This document shows positions 47,487 through 56,406 of a stretch of 64,000 bases of DNA, in pieces. The first letter of the stretch is position 1. Every line of letters starts with the position of its first letter. Source of the stretch: Flavobacteriaceae bacterium MAR_2009_75. Lineage in GTDB: Bacteria > Bacteroidota > Bacteroidia > Flavobacteriales > Flavobacteriaceae. Where the stretch lies: the NCBI GenBank assembly GCA_002813285.1, contig PHTZ01000001.1, positions 1,983,501 through 2,047,500 on the forward strand, in the 5' to 3' direction. The translations under genes were made by a program, and so were the position numbers. Under the pieces are notes generated by a model. That model was not told the origin of the DNA, did no database searches, and worked only from the letters and a program-made list of their open reading frames with translations.

Positions 47487-48785
47487 TTATTCCGTTAAGG
47501 AAGCCAGATCTGGAGCTTGAATATCTTCCTCTTCTTGTTTTTCAGGATAAGCTATACAATCAAGCTGCTCTTTTAACGGATTGATATAGGAGAAGTATTC
47601 TGGCTGTAATGTTTCAGCTAACGGCTCGGCCTTGGGCAATTCTTCACGAAGTGGGTCTACCTGTCGACCGTTCTTCCAAAAACGATAGCAGACATGAGGC
47701 CCGCTAGTATTACCGGTCATACCGACCCAGCCAATTACATCGCCCTGGCGCACAAACTCACCCCGCTTTACCTTTTGCTTCTTCATATGCAGGTACTGGG
47801 TCGAATAAGTACCGTTGTGACGTATTTTTACATATTTTCCGTTACCACCTCGTCGGGTAGATTCAGTTACCGTACCATCTGCCGTGGCCATAATGGGGGT
47901 TCCCACTGGTGCCGCATAGTCGGTACCTTTATGCGGCCTAATCTTATTACCGTAATAGCGTATTCTTCTTTTGAGATTATATCTTGAAGATAAACGGCCG
48001 AATTCAACTGGCATTCTTAAAAAAGTTCTACGAAGATTATTGGCCTCATCATCAAAATAATCTACAATACTTTTTAAAGAATCATTCTCGTAAGCAAATG
48101 CGTAAATAGGCTTGCCATTATGTTCAAAATAAGCTGCTTCTATTTGTTCCGAGCCCGCATAGATTGAATCGTTGATAAATTTTTCTTTGTAAATAATCTT
48201 GAATCGGTCCCCTTTTTGAAGCATAGAAAAATCAATCGTCCAAGCATAAACATTAGCTAAATTATGGGTTACCATATAATCAATACCCTGTTCTAATAAT
48301 GACTCTGAAAGGTTGGTCGTAATTACGCCTGAAACTTCTTTTTCTAAATACTTAACCTGCTTCTTTTCTTTATATGCCTTTACCGAATCTCTTAAATCGA
48401 CCACGGTATAATTAATTGGGTCATTTTCGTATATAAAAACTTGTGCCGTGGCCGTAGTGTCTTTAGATTTCAAAATGAGGTAAGGTTTACCGACCCTAAT
48501 CTTACGAACATCGAAAGTATCTCTATACTCTTCGGTAATCTTGGCGATTTTCGGATAATCGACCTTGTGATCCATCATCAATTTACCAAAACTATCTCCG
48601 TTTTTTATAGTATCGAGCTGAACTTCAAATTCTTCTAAATTAAAGCCGAAGTGCTTAACAATAGGCTTTTCAAGAACTTCTATTGATGCAATTTCCAACG
48701 ATTGTTTTTCAACAGTTGTCTTACCGCTCTCCTTACAAGAAAAAGATAGTAGTAATGTGAAAATAAGGCCCCAGTATTTTTGCAT
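47487..48785 (-). CDS. M23-family peptidoglycan metallopeptidase, lipoprotein
   Basis: This 432-residue protein is read from ATG 48785, giving a lipoprotein signal ending SFSC (Cys17); an earlier frame start would overlap the tryptophan dioxygenase gene. A long N-terminal region is followed by a C-terminal LytM/M23 domain (about 275-400): HKGTDYAAPVG (zinc His and Asp), YLHM (catalytic His) and SGPHVCYRFW. The usual HxH zinc/catalytic pair at the last motif is HxC here: the first His is kept but the second ligand is Cys. It may still bind zinc or be an inactive activator of other hydrolases. It starts 1 nt after the upstream gene. Confidence 0.88.
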   Translation of the reverse strand: MQKYWGLIFTLLLSFSCKESGKTTVEKQSLEIASIEVLEKPIVKHFGFNLEEFEVQLDTIKNGDSFGKLMMDHKVDYPKIAKITEEYRDTFDVRKIRVGKPYLILKSKDTTATAQVFIYENDPINYTVVDLRDSVKAYKEKKQVKYLEKEVSGVITTNLSESLLEQGIDYMVTHNLANVYAWTIDFSMLQKGDRFKIIYKEKFINDSIYAGSEQIEAAYFEHNGKPIYAFAYENDSLKSIVDYFDDEANNLRRTFLRMPVEFGRLSSRYNLKRRIRYYGNKIRPHKGTDYAAPVGTPIMATADGTVTESTRRGGNGKYVKIRHNGTYSTQYLHMKKQKVKRGEFVRQGDVIGWVGMTGNTSGPHVCYRFWKNGRQVDPLREELPKAEPLAETLQPEYFSYINPLKEQLDCIAYPEKQEEEDIQAPDLASLTE

Positions 48786-48786
48786 T

Positions 48787-49755
48787 TTAATTATTCGATT
48801 TTTCAGGATTAAAGATATGGTCGACCCACTGTTTACCCCAATCATTTAACTCTTGTTTAGTATATATCTCTGGAAAGAATATAACTTTTTGAAAACTTGG
48901 TGGCAAATAATCTTTCCAATTGGTGCCTCCGGTAGCATCTACTTGACCGCCATCTTTAGCTAAATACCTATGGGCAGAGCCCATATGCATCAACGGCCAA
49001 TTGACGTTCGCATTGACATCCATAGTTTTTAACGCATCAATCAGATCTTTATTATACCTTTTGGTTTCGGGCAATTGCAAGTATTTATGGTAAATGGTGT
49101 TATTCTTCACCTGCTTGGCTATACGTACCAATCTAGGGGTGTAGCGATATTCAAATTGCTTGAGGGTCAAAGTCTTTTCTCCAGTAGCCATATCGGTGGC
49201 CCCTTTTTTCCAATATATTTCTTCGTATAGTTCTTCTATTGTATTTTTTACCGACAACTGCTCTCTTTTAGAATGGTGCACCAAATTTTCTAACGGAGTG
49301 GAATATATTTCGATCATTCGAAATTGAGCCGATTGAAAACCACTTGCTGGCAATAAAGCCATTCTATATTGCAAGAATTGCTGCCGCTCCATACCCTTTA
49401 TCATTATACTAAAAGAAGAAATAAGAACCTTATAATAGCTATTTATTCTTCTCACCTTTTCAATAAAAAAATCAAGGTTTTGCGACTTATCATCTACCAA
49501 CTGTTTCTGTTCATGAAGAATCAGTTTAAAATAAAGCTCGGTAATCTGATGATACATGATGAAGATTTCCTCATCGGGGAAATAAGTTCTTGGTTGCTGA
49601 AGACTTAATAATGTATCAAGATTAATATAGTCCCAATAGGTAAGGTATCTTTGATGAAGAAGACCGTCGAGATAAGAGCTTAAATCTTGGCCAGAATCTT
49701 TATATTTTTCCTCAAGCTTTGAAATTTGTGCACCTATCCGCTCTTTATCCTTCAT
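48787..49755 (-). CDS. kynA: Tryptophan 2,3-dioxygenase
   Basis: This haem enzyme opens the indole ring of L-tryptophan to N-formylkynurenine, the first step of the kynurenine pathway. The 322 residues contain YWDYINLDTLLSLQ, FIMYHQITELYFKLILHE, FQSAQFRMIEI and the C-terminal MHMGSAHRYLAKDGGQVDATGGTNWKDYLP. Together with hppD at 50991-52133 it marks a small aromatic amino-acid degradation region. The order DUF3108 protein, this gene and M23 peptidase is tightly spaced (5 nt, then 1 nt), so they are cotranscribed although the outer two act at the envelope. Confidence 0.95.
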   Translation of the reverse strand: MKDKERIGAQISKLEEKYKDSGQDLSSYLDGLLHQRYLTYWDYINLDTLLSLQQPRTYFPDEEIFIMYHQITELYFKLILHEQKQLVDDKSQNLDFFIEKVRRINSYYKVLISSFSIMIKGMERQQFLQYRMALLPASGFQSAQFRMIEIYSTPLENLVHHSKREQLSVKNTIEELYEEIYWKKGATDMATGEKTLTLKQFEYRYTPRLVRIAKQVKNNTIYHKYLQLPETKRYNKDLIDALKTMDVNANVNWPLMHMGSAHRYLAKDGGQVDATGGTNWKDYLPPSFQKVIFFPEIYTKQELNDWGKQWVDHIFNPEKSNN

Positions 49756-49760
49756 TTACT

Positions 49761-50540
49761 TTAATCCATTATAATTTTGAACTGGTGCTTTAGCCCGTTA
49801 TACCCATCAAGATCCGCTTTAATAGCACCGACCGCCAAGTCTGCCTGAATTCGAATAGGAATTCTATTTTTATCAGCTGAAACCCAAAGAGAAAGACTTT
49901 CTTTTTCTTTAAAAACACGACCTGACTGCACCAGGGGCCTAAATTTATAACATTCTACTTTACCGAACTTGGTTTTAAGTACTTCAGTACCCAAATATTT
50001 CAACTGAAAGTTGAATATACCATCATCGTCGTATAACATTTTCAATTTTACCGCTTCGCCTTTTACTAATTCATCGGGGTCGTAGTTGTTTCTCAAATAA
50101 TAAAAAGCTGATATTAAATCTTGAACACCGTCTTGAAGTTCAAAATTATATTTTTTCTTGTTCTTTTTATCATTCAATACCGCAGTATCTTTTTCGTGGT
50201 CAAAGTTGATTTCGATATCCTTGGTATATCCTCCTTCATCAATATTGCGTATGAATTTGTAAGGCTTGCCGTCGCTTTTACCGAAATAACTTTCGTAAGT
50301 ATCATCGACCTTGAAAAAGAGACTGGCCAAACCTGTAGTTTGGCCTTTGCCCACCACATGGTAAACGGGCACATCGTTAATTTTATCAGATTTTAAATGA
50401 AGTGTGGCATAACTAGCATTCAAAAAGCCATAGTGCATTCTAAATTTCAACCATTCCCCTGGCTCAAAAGTCGAACTTTCATATTGGGCCTGAACAATAA
50501 AGCCAAATAATAGCATAAGTATTGTAAAGACCTTTTTCAT
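49761..50540 (-). CDS. DUF3108 family envelope protein
   Basis: This 259-residue protein is read from ATG 50540, giving a signal peptide (MKKVFTILMLLFGFIVQAQ). The DUF3108 pattern is clear: FEPGEWLKFRMHYGFLNASYATLHL, YHVVGKGQTTGLASLFFKVDD, VQDLISAFYYLRN and the C-terminal LWVSADKNRIPIRIQADLAVGAIKADL. The family is periplasmic or outer-membrane-associated with unknown function. It is the first gene of an apparent operon with tryptophan dioxygenase and the M23 peptidase. Confidence 0.85.
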   Translation of the reverse strand: MKKVFTILMLLFGFIVQAQYESSTFEPGEWLKFRMHYGFLNASYATLHLKSDKINDVPVYHVVGKGQTTGLASLFFKVDDTYESYFGKSDGKPYKFIRNIDEGGYTKDIEINFDHEKDTAVLNDKKNKKKYNFELQDGVQDLISAFYYLRNNYDPDELVKGEAVKLKMLYDDDGIFNFQLKYLGTEVLKTKFGKVECYKFRPLVQSGRVFKEKESLSLWVSADKNRIPIRIQADLAVGAIKADLDGYNGLKHQFKIIMD

Positions 50541-50671
50541 AGCTTTTATTTTAATGGTAAAATTAAAAAATGCCAAGTGGATTAGTTTAGGATTACAATA
50601 ACTTAAACAAAATTTATTCCAAAGTATTGTCTGACTTTAAAACCTGAGTTATTAAGGAAGGAAAGTTAATC

Positions 50672-50777
50672 AAAAAAAAAGCCCCAACATTACTGTCAGG
50701 GCTTTTCCTAAATAACCAACCAAACTTTAAATTATGAAAAACCAATACTTAAAGTTGTAAGGGAACCACCCCTTACA
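50672..50777 (-). ncRNA. Candidate small RNA gene (~105 nt, three hairpins)
   Basis: The minus strand shows a complete small transcription unit. Promoter: TTG (50811 to 50809), exactly 19 nt, then TAAATTTG (50789 to 50782). About 5-7 nt later a perfect 8-bp hairpin begins (TGTAAGGG-N6-CCCTTACA, 50756-50777). It abuts a second perfect 8-bp stem (AACTTTAA-N18-TTAAAGTT, 50723-50756). The unit ends with an 8-bp terminator stem (50677-50706) and nine T. No coding frame fits. It lies between hppD and the DUF3108 gene. It could instead be a structured 3' region of hppD mRNA, but its own promoter argues for an independent RNA. I do not recognise it as 6S, tmRNA or SRP RNA; Flavo-1 cannot be excluded without a covariance search. 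Confidence 0.6.
50677..50706 (-). terminator. Intrinsic terminator of the candidate small RNA (and of hppD read-through)
   Basis: The stem AAAAGCCC/GGGCTTTT with a 14-nt loop is followed on the minus strand by nine T. No better terminator is seen between it and the hppD stop codon at 50991. Confidence 0.8.
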
Positions 50778-50781
50778 CCAA

Positions 50782-50811
50782 CAAATTTACTGCTTACTTT
50801 CAGACCACCAA
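50782..50811 (-). promoter_or_regulatory. Promoter of the candidate small RNA
   Basis: TTG-N19-TAAATTTG on the minus strand is an exact match to the Bacteroidota housekeeping promoter form, one of the two best in the window. There is no start codon and reading frame immediately after it. Confidence 0.65.
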
Positions 50812-50835
50812 CGTATTTAACTTACTTTAACTATT

Positions 50836-50990
50836 ACGTTAACAGTAATTTTTACTTACAAATGTAAAATTGGCGATTTCTTAAGAAATACCGTTATTAT
50901 GGGCACAAAGAACTAATCGGCCTGAGTATATTCCTACACAACAAAGCAGTTCTATTACCACAATGTTATTTTTTCAATTTCTCTTAGTTT
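50836..50990. other. Non-coding spacer with short palindromes after hppD
   Basis: This stretch has no gene. It holds a perfect 14-nt palindrome (ATTTCTTAAGAAAT, 50876-50889) and two short inverted repeats just before it (TTTTAC/GTAAAA and ATTAC/GTAAT). On the minus strand these lie in the 3' flank of hppD, upstream of the small RNA promoter, and might be part of a 3' untranslated region or a binding site. Confidence 0.4.
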
Positions 50991-52133
50991 TTAAAGAGTG
51001 CCTCTTGATTCTTGCTCTCTCTCAATCGCTTCGAACAGCGCTTTAAAATTACCTTTACCAAACGATTTAGCACCCTTTCTCTGTATTATCTCTATGAACA
51101 TAGTAGGCCGATCGAGAATAGGTTTGGTAAAAATCTGAAGTAGATAGCCTTCATCATCCCTGTCTATTAGAATACCTAATTCACTCAGCGGGGATAACTC
51201 TTCGTCTATTTCACCCACGCGATCGAGCACATCATCATAATAACTTGATGGAACGGTCAAAAATTCTACTCCTCGATTTTTTAATGAAGTTACAGTTTCA
51301 ATGATATTATCTGTAGCTAGCGCCATATGCTGTACTCCTGCACCATTATAGAATTCGATATATTCCTCTATTTGAGATTTTTTACGGCCGTCGGCAGGTT
51401 CGTTTATAGGAAACTTAATCCTACCATTACCATTGCTCATAACTTTACTCATGAGAGCGGTATACTCTGTAGATATATCTTTGTCATCGAAAGATACAAG
51501 TTGGGCAAAACCCATTACTTTGGCATAGAACTCGCACCATTTGTTCATTTCGTTCCAACCTACGTTACCAACGATATGATCCACATACTTAAGGCCACTT
51601 GAAGACGGTTGATAATGCGGTTGCCAGGCACGAAAACCAGGCATAAATACACCCTTGTAATCTTTACGCTCTACAAATACGTGAACTGTTTCGCCATAGG
51701 TATGAATTCCGGAAAGTACCACTTCACCATCGTCATCACTTATTGTTTTAGGCTCCATATAACTTTCCGCGCCCCTTTTAAGCGTTTCATTATAACTTTT
51801 GGCCGCATTATCGACCCATAAAGCAATGGTCTTCACCCCGTCGCCATGAGAATCTATATGTCTGTTTATTTCACCACCGGGTTTCAAAGGAGAGGTGAGC
51901 ACCAACCTTATTTTATCTTGCTGTAATACATAAGAGACCCTGTCTTTTAAACCTGTCTCTAGCCCTGCGTAAGCGAGAGGCTGAAAGCCCCAAGCAGACA
52001 TATAGTAGTGTGCTGATTGTTTGGCATTGCCCACGTATAGTTCAATATAGTCAGTGCCTAATAACGGGAGGAAATCTTCAGCTTCAAGATTCTCTTTAGG
52101 CAGGTGTAACGAGGTATTATCAAATGTTGACAT
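50991..52133 (-). CDS. hppD: 4-hydroxyphenylpyruvate dioxygenase
   Basis: This Fe(II) enzyme converts 4-hydroxyphenylpyruvate to homogentisate in tyrosine breakdown. The 380 residues contain two vicinal-oxygen-chelate domains. The iron ligands sit in KYVDHIVGN (His), GVQHMALATD (His) and FIEIIQRKG (Glu), and the C-terminal lid carries QESRGTL. It is followed, after a spacer with a candidate small RNA, by an operon that includes tryptophan dioxygenase. A TATTTTTG box lies about 170 nt upstream of the start; no better promoter was found. Confidence 0.96.
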   Translation of the reverse strand: MSTFDNTSLHLPKENLEAEDFLPLLGTDYIELYVGNAKQSAHYYMSAWGFQPLAYAGLETGLKDRVSYVLQQDKIRLVLTSPLKPGGEINRHIDSHGDGVKTIALWVDNAAKSYNETLKRGAESYMEPKTISDDDGEVVLSGIHTYGETVHVFVERKDYKGVFMPGFRAWQPHYQPSSSGLKYVDHIVGNVGWNEMNKWCEFYAKVMGFAQLVSFDDKDISTEYTALMSKVMSNGNGRIKFPINEPADGRKKSQIEEYIEFYNGAGVQHMALATDNIIETVTSLKNRGVEFLTVPSSYYDDVLDRVGEIDEELSPLSELGILIDRDDEGYLLQIFTKPILDRPTMFIEIIQRKGAKSFGKGNFKALFEAIEREQESRGTL

Positions 52134-52304
52134 AGTGTAGTTTTTGAGTGAAAATTAAATACTTGGTGGAAATCGGGAATGATCTATTATTTAGACCATA
52201 CAAAAGACCGGAAAACGGTAAATGCAGTAGCAATGCCGCTACCACATGGCTCGAAGATGTGGAGTTATATCAATTCTGTATCGTAACATCTCTCACAAAT
52301 ATCG

Positions 52305-52312
52305 CAAAAATA
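52305..52312 (-). promoter_or_regulatory. Possible -7 element upstream of hppD
   Basis: The minus strand reads TATTTTTGC within the 202-nt spacer between the patatin gene and hppD, about 170 nt before the hppD start. There is no TTG at the right distance, so support is weak. Confidence 0.3.
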
Positions 52313-52335
52313 AGTGAAACAGAAATATAAGTCTC

Positions 52336-54597
52336 TTAAAACCAATAACCCAGACTAAAAAAGAAATTACTGTTCTTGCCTTCAGGAGACCATGAATAAT
52401 GAACTTGCAATGGGCCAAGAAAAGATTCCCAACCATAACCTAAGCCGTAACCGGAAAAACTTGGCATAGTGAACCACTCTCCCGTTCGAAAGAGATCATC
52501 TTCGACATTAGCATAATTGGCAGTGAACATAAGATGATTTTTTGGGGCAAATTCATAATCGAGACGACTATATACTTTGACAAAACTATTGCCGGGCAGC
52601 GATAAAAAGTCGTACCCAAAAAATGGTACCATATTATTGATATCGACCGTACCGTACCCCCCAAGAACAAAATCATAAGAGGTAACATTAGATGTGCCCA
52701 ATTTAAAACCACCCTCGGTCTCTATATTTATCGAGAGATTCTCAAAAATTGGCACTGCCGTACCTATCTGCGCCTTGGCGACGGAGAATTCCTTGAAATT
52801 GTCATTAAAATCAGAAGAAAGTAAATAGAGGTGGAAATCACCATTAAAATAAAGCCCTCTAGAAGGGAAATATTTATCATCGTAGGTATCAAGTTTAAGC
52901 CCTCCGAATACACTATAAAAATGGCTCTTTTCAAAAAAAGTGCGTCCGTCTTGAATTCTAAAATCATTAGGGGTTTGCGCCTCTTGATTTCTACCCAATG
53001 TTCTTGTGCTAAACTTCAATAGATTATGTTCGATACCCGTTCTAAATGAAAATTCTTCACGCAGCACTGTCTCAATATAAATTTGATTCATAAAATCGGT
53101 CATGTCAAGATTTATAGTACTTATGTTTGCCGATACCGGAATATCATAGTTACCCCGTATCAAATCAAAATCAATTTCCTTATTGGTTTCACGAAAACTC
53201 GAATTGATTCCGAAACTCCAATACGATCCTTTATCTACATAATATTGAAGGTTGTATCGTATGTTATCGCCAATTATAAAATCTAACGAAGTAACATCGT
53301 CACGGGTTATCAGGTTTTTCTGGGTCAAGTTTACGATAGCACCAGTTTGATAAAGATTGTCGTAATGAGCTCCTAACCTTAGAAAGGTCTTATTACGGCT
53401 TTCTATTAAATTCAATAAAAGTTCTTGGTCCGAACCCGTAGTTAAAATTTTATAATGAATAGTTTGAAAATTGCCCGTTGCGGATAAGTTACTCACCCCT
53501 TGTCTAAGTTCGTTAAATGTTGGTGCCCTATCGGTATCAAATCTCAGTTTACCCTTCACATAACCCCGAGAATAGTTTTCGCTTCCGGCAATCGTGAGCC
53601 TATCGATTTGAAGCGTATCTTGAGGCTCGACCATATTAAATTTAAACCGTTCTTTCGTATTATTTTCTCTTAATTTTTCGAGCTCACTTATTTTTTCCCG
53701 GGCCGCCTCTTCCCCTTTCTCAATTATGGTATTGAACAGGTTAAAATCAATGACCGAAATACCTGAAATATCCGGTTTTATATAAATATCGGTGAGTTCC
53801 GATTTTTCTTGCATGTCTAAGGCGGTCCGATAATTATTGATTTGCAAAAGTATCTCCGTAGCCGACAAAAGAGATTCGCGATCTTTAAGACCATATTGAA
53901 CATCAACCCCTATGATAATATCCGCCCCCATTTTCTTAACCTCCATAATCGGATAATTGTTGACCACCCCTCCATCAATAAGCAGGTCTCCATCAATTTG
54001 TGCAGGAGCGAACAAAGACGGCAAGGCTCCACTGGCCATAACGGCCTCCGGCAGATAACCGCTATCTAAAAGAACCTCTTCCCCCGTCTCTACATTCGTA
54101 GCTATGCAAAGAAAAGGGATAGGCAGCTTGCTGAAATCAACTATATCTTTCACAGGATATAATAATCTTACCAGTTCATTATATATATTTTGCCCCCCCG
54201 ATAGCGCTGACGGTACAGACACCTTGAATTTGTTGAAGGGCAATGTAATGGAGTACCTTTCTGAATCTTCCTTTTCATAAAAGGTTTTTGCACTTCTAGG
54301 AAGATTATCCTCTATAAGACTTGTAAAATCTATAGTTCGAAAAATTGAATCAAGTTCTACCGCCGAATAACCGGCAGCGTAGAGCGAACCAACAATTGCC
54401 CCCATACTTGTTCCCCCAATATAATCGATTTCTATACCAGCTTCTTCGATAACTTTTAAAGCCCCTATATGGGCCATACCCTTTGCCCCGCCCCCACTAA
54501 GCACAAGACCGATTCTTACATCTTTGTCACCGGAATTCTGGGCCATGCCCGAAACTCCCAACAACAGAAAAAAACATAATACGCTTATTCGAAGCAT
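52336..54597 (-). CDS. Patatin-like phospholipase with POTRA and beta-barrel (type Vd autotransporter-like)
   Basis: This 753-residue protein has a signal peptide (about residues 1-19, ending SGMA), an N-terminal patatin domain and a C-terminal outer-membrane barrel. The patatin site is intact: glycine loop SGGGAKGMAHIG, nucleophile Ser64 in GGTSMGA and catalytic Asp in DGGVVNNYP. A POTRA-like region follows (about 318-385: LQIDRLTIAGSENYSRGYVKGKLRF), then a BamA/TamA-like barrel (about 400-753) ending FFFSLGYWF. This matches the type Vd secretion class (PlpD, FplA), in which the barrel exposes or releases a lipase. The start lies 21 nt after the uvrC stop, so they probably share a transcript. 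Confidence 0.92.
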   Translation of the reverse strand: MLRISVLCFFLLLGVSGMAQNSGDKDVRIGLVLSGGGAKGMAHIGALKVIEEAGIEIDYIGGTSMGAIVGSLYAAGYSAVELDSIFRTIDFTSLIEDNLPRSAKTFYEKEDSERYSITLPFNKFKVSVPSALSGGQNIYNELVRLLYPVKDIVDFSKLPIPFLCIATNVETGEEVLLDSGYLPEAVMASGALPSLFAPAQIDGDLLIDGGVVNNYPIMEVKKMGADIIIGVDVQYGLKDRESLLSATEILLQINNYRTALDMQEKSELTDIYIKPDISGISVIDFNLFNTIIEKGEEAAREKISELEKLRENNTKERFKFNMVEPQDTLQIDRLTIAGSENYSRGYVKGKLRFDTDRAPTFNELRQGVSNLSATGNFQTIHYKILTTGSDQELLLNLIESRNKTFLRLGAHYDNLYQTGAIVNLTQKNLITRDDVTSLDFIIGDNIRYNLQYYVDKGSYWSFGINSSFRETNKEIDFDLIRGNYDIPVSANISTINLDMTDFMNQIYIETVLREEFSFRTGIEHNLLKFSTRTLGRNQEAQTPNDFRIQDGRTFFEKSHFYSVFGGLKLDTYDDKYFPSRGLYFNGDFHLYLLSSDFNDNFKEFSVAKAQIGTAVPIFENLSINIETEGGFKLGTSNVTSYDFVLGGYGTVDINNMVPFFGYDFLSLPGNSFVKVYSRLDYEFAPKNHLMFTANYANVEDDLFRTGEWFTMPSFSGYGLGYGWESFLGPLQVHYSWSPEGKNSNFFFSLGYWF

Positions 54598-54618
54598 AAT
54601 TCAGAAGGTATCTTAATG

Positions 54619-56406
54619 CTAATGAAAGGTTTCATAAATTTTTTGTGCCCTGGCCATTCCTACCGTTTTCGCCAAATTCTCGATAGACGCTTCTTTTATT
54701 CTTTTGACCGACTTAAAACTCTTCAACAAATCTTGTGCGGTCTTCTCACCTACGCCCTCGATACTTTCCAATTCAGAATTAATAGCCGCCTTGCTTCTTT
54801 TTCTTCTATGAAAAGTTATGCCGAACCTGTGCGCTTCGTTTCTTAACTGTTGAATAATTTTTAAAGACTCGGATCGCTTATCTAAATATAACGGCACGGG
54901 GTCTTCAGGAAAGTAAATTTCTTCTAACCGTTTGGCTATGCCGATTATAGCTATCTTACCTCGTAAGCCCAAAACATCTAGACTTCTTAGAGCAGAAGAC
55001 AATTGACCTTTTCCGCCGTCAATCACAATTAACTGTGGTAACGGCTCATCTTCTGCCAACAGTCGTTTGTATCGCCTAAAAACCACCTCTTCCATCGATG
55101 CAAAATCATCAGGACCCTCGACCGTTTTAATATTATAATGACGGTATTCTTTCTTTGAAGGCTTTCCGTTCTTAAAAACCACACAAGCCGCAACAGGGTT
55201 TGATCCCTGAATATTACTATTATCGAAACATTCGATGTGTCGAGGCTCTTCAGACAAGCGTAAGTCTTTTTGCATTTGGGCCATTATACGGTTAGTATGC
55301 CTATCTGGGTCGACGATTTTTATTTGCTTGAATCTTTCCTGTCTAAAAAATCTAGCGTTTCTTTCCGATAAATCTAATATCTTCTTTTTATCGCCCAATT
55401 TCGGCAAACTAATTCGTAACCCCTCTTCAACCGTCACTTCAAAAGGTAGGTAAAGTTCTTTTGATTGCGAATTAAAGCGTTGTCTAATTTCAATTATAGC
55501 AAGAGTTAAAAGTTCTTCATTAGTTTCATCAAGTTTCTTTTTGATCTCTAGTGTATGCGAACGAATAATCGAGCCATGAGAGAGCTGCAAAAAATTAACA
55601 TAGGCATGCGACTCATCTGATATTATCGAGAAGACATCAACATTATTGATTTTCGGATTTACAATTGTTGACTTTACTTGGTAATTTTCAAGCACTTCAA
55701 CTTTATCCTTAATACTTTGAGCCTCTTCAAATCTCATCTCTTCAGCTAAAGATTTCATTTCTTTCTTGAAATACTGTAAAGAAGATTTAAAATTACCCTT
55801 TATAATTTCTCTTATATCCGCTATTTGCGCGTGATAATCGTCTGCACTCTGTTTATCTTCACATGGGCCTTTGCAATTGCCCAAATGATATTCTAAGCAT
55901 ACTTTATACTTTCCATTTTCTATTTTTTCTTGGGATAAATCGTAATTACAAGTGCGCAATGGATAGACACTTTTTATAAGTTCTAGCAATGTGCGTACAG
56001 TCTTCATACTTGTATAAGGTCCGTAATATTCAGACCCGTCTTTAATTAATTTTCGGGTTGGAAATATTCTAGGAAAGCGTTCATTTTTAATACATATCCA
56101 CGGATATGATTTGTCGTCTTTCAACAATACATTATACCTAGGTCGATACTTTTTGATCAAGTTGTTTTCAAGTAGAAGGGCGTCAGATTCAGTTGGTACA
56201 ACTATATGCTTTATACGCTTTATCTTTTTTACCATTACCCTGGTCTTGCCGTACTCATGATTTTTAGTAAAATATGAACTGACCCTTTTCTTCAGGTCTT
56301 TAGCCTTACCAACATAAAGTATTTTTTCGTCCGCGTCATAAAACTGATATACACCAGGGCTTTTAGGCAAGGTACTTAGCTGAATTTCTATGGGAACTTG
56401 GGGCAT
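54619..56406 (-). CDS. uvrC: UvrABC excinuclease subunit C
   Basis: UvrC makes the dual incisions in nucleotide-excision repair. The 595 residues contain the GIY-YIG nuclease domain (SPGVYQFYDADEKILYVGKAK at the N terminus), Cys residues in the NCKGPC region, a UVR motif (about 195-230), the RNase H-like 3'-incision domain (ECFDNSNIQG, GKGQLSSA-like GGKGQLS) and a C-terminal helix-hairpin-helix pair (IEGVGEKTAQDLL, LAKTVGMARAQKI). The ATG at 56406 is preferred over a TTG 9 nt upstream. It is followed by the patatin/barrel gene. Confidence 0.96.
   Translation of the reverse strand: MPQVPIEIQLSTLPKSPGVYQFYDADEKILYVGKAKDLKKRVSSYFTKNHEYGKTRVMVKKIKRIKHIVVPTESDALLLENNLIKKYRPRYNVLLKDDKSYPWICIKNERFPRIFPTRKLIKDGSEYYGPYTSMKTVRTLLELIKSVYPLRTCNYDLSQEKIENGKYKVCLEYHLGNCKGPCEDKQSADDYHAQIADIREIIKGNFKSSLQYFKKEMKSLAEEMRFEEAQSIKDKVEVLENYQVKSTIVNPKINNVDVFSIISDESHAYVNFLQLSHGSIIRSHTLEIKKKLDETNEELLTLAIIEIRQRFNSQSKELYLPFEVTVEEGLRISLPKLGDKKKILDLSERNARFFRQERFKQIKIVDPDRHTNRIMAQMQKDLRLSEEPRHIECFDNSNIQGSNPVAACVVFKNGKPSKKEYRHYNIKTVEGPDDFASMEEVVFRRYKRLLAEDEPLPQLIVIDGGKGQLSSALRSLDVLGLRGKIAIIGIAKRLEEIYFPEDPVPLYLDKRSESLKIIQQLRNEAHRFGITFHRRKRSKAAINSELESIEGVGEKTAQDLLKSFKSVKRIKEASIENLAKTVGMARAQKIYETFH

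Noticed and set aside
50735-50761. Eight-codon plus-strand ORF (MKNQYLKL) preceded by a typical flavobacterial 5' leader-like sequence
   Set aside because: It lies opposite the candidate small RNA and its bases are explained by the RNA stems; no promoter faces it.
52148-52330. 60-codon plus-strand ORF in the spacer upstream of hppD
   Set aside because: It has no recognisable domain or promoter and lies in the 5' region of hppD; composition is not coding-like.
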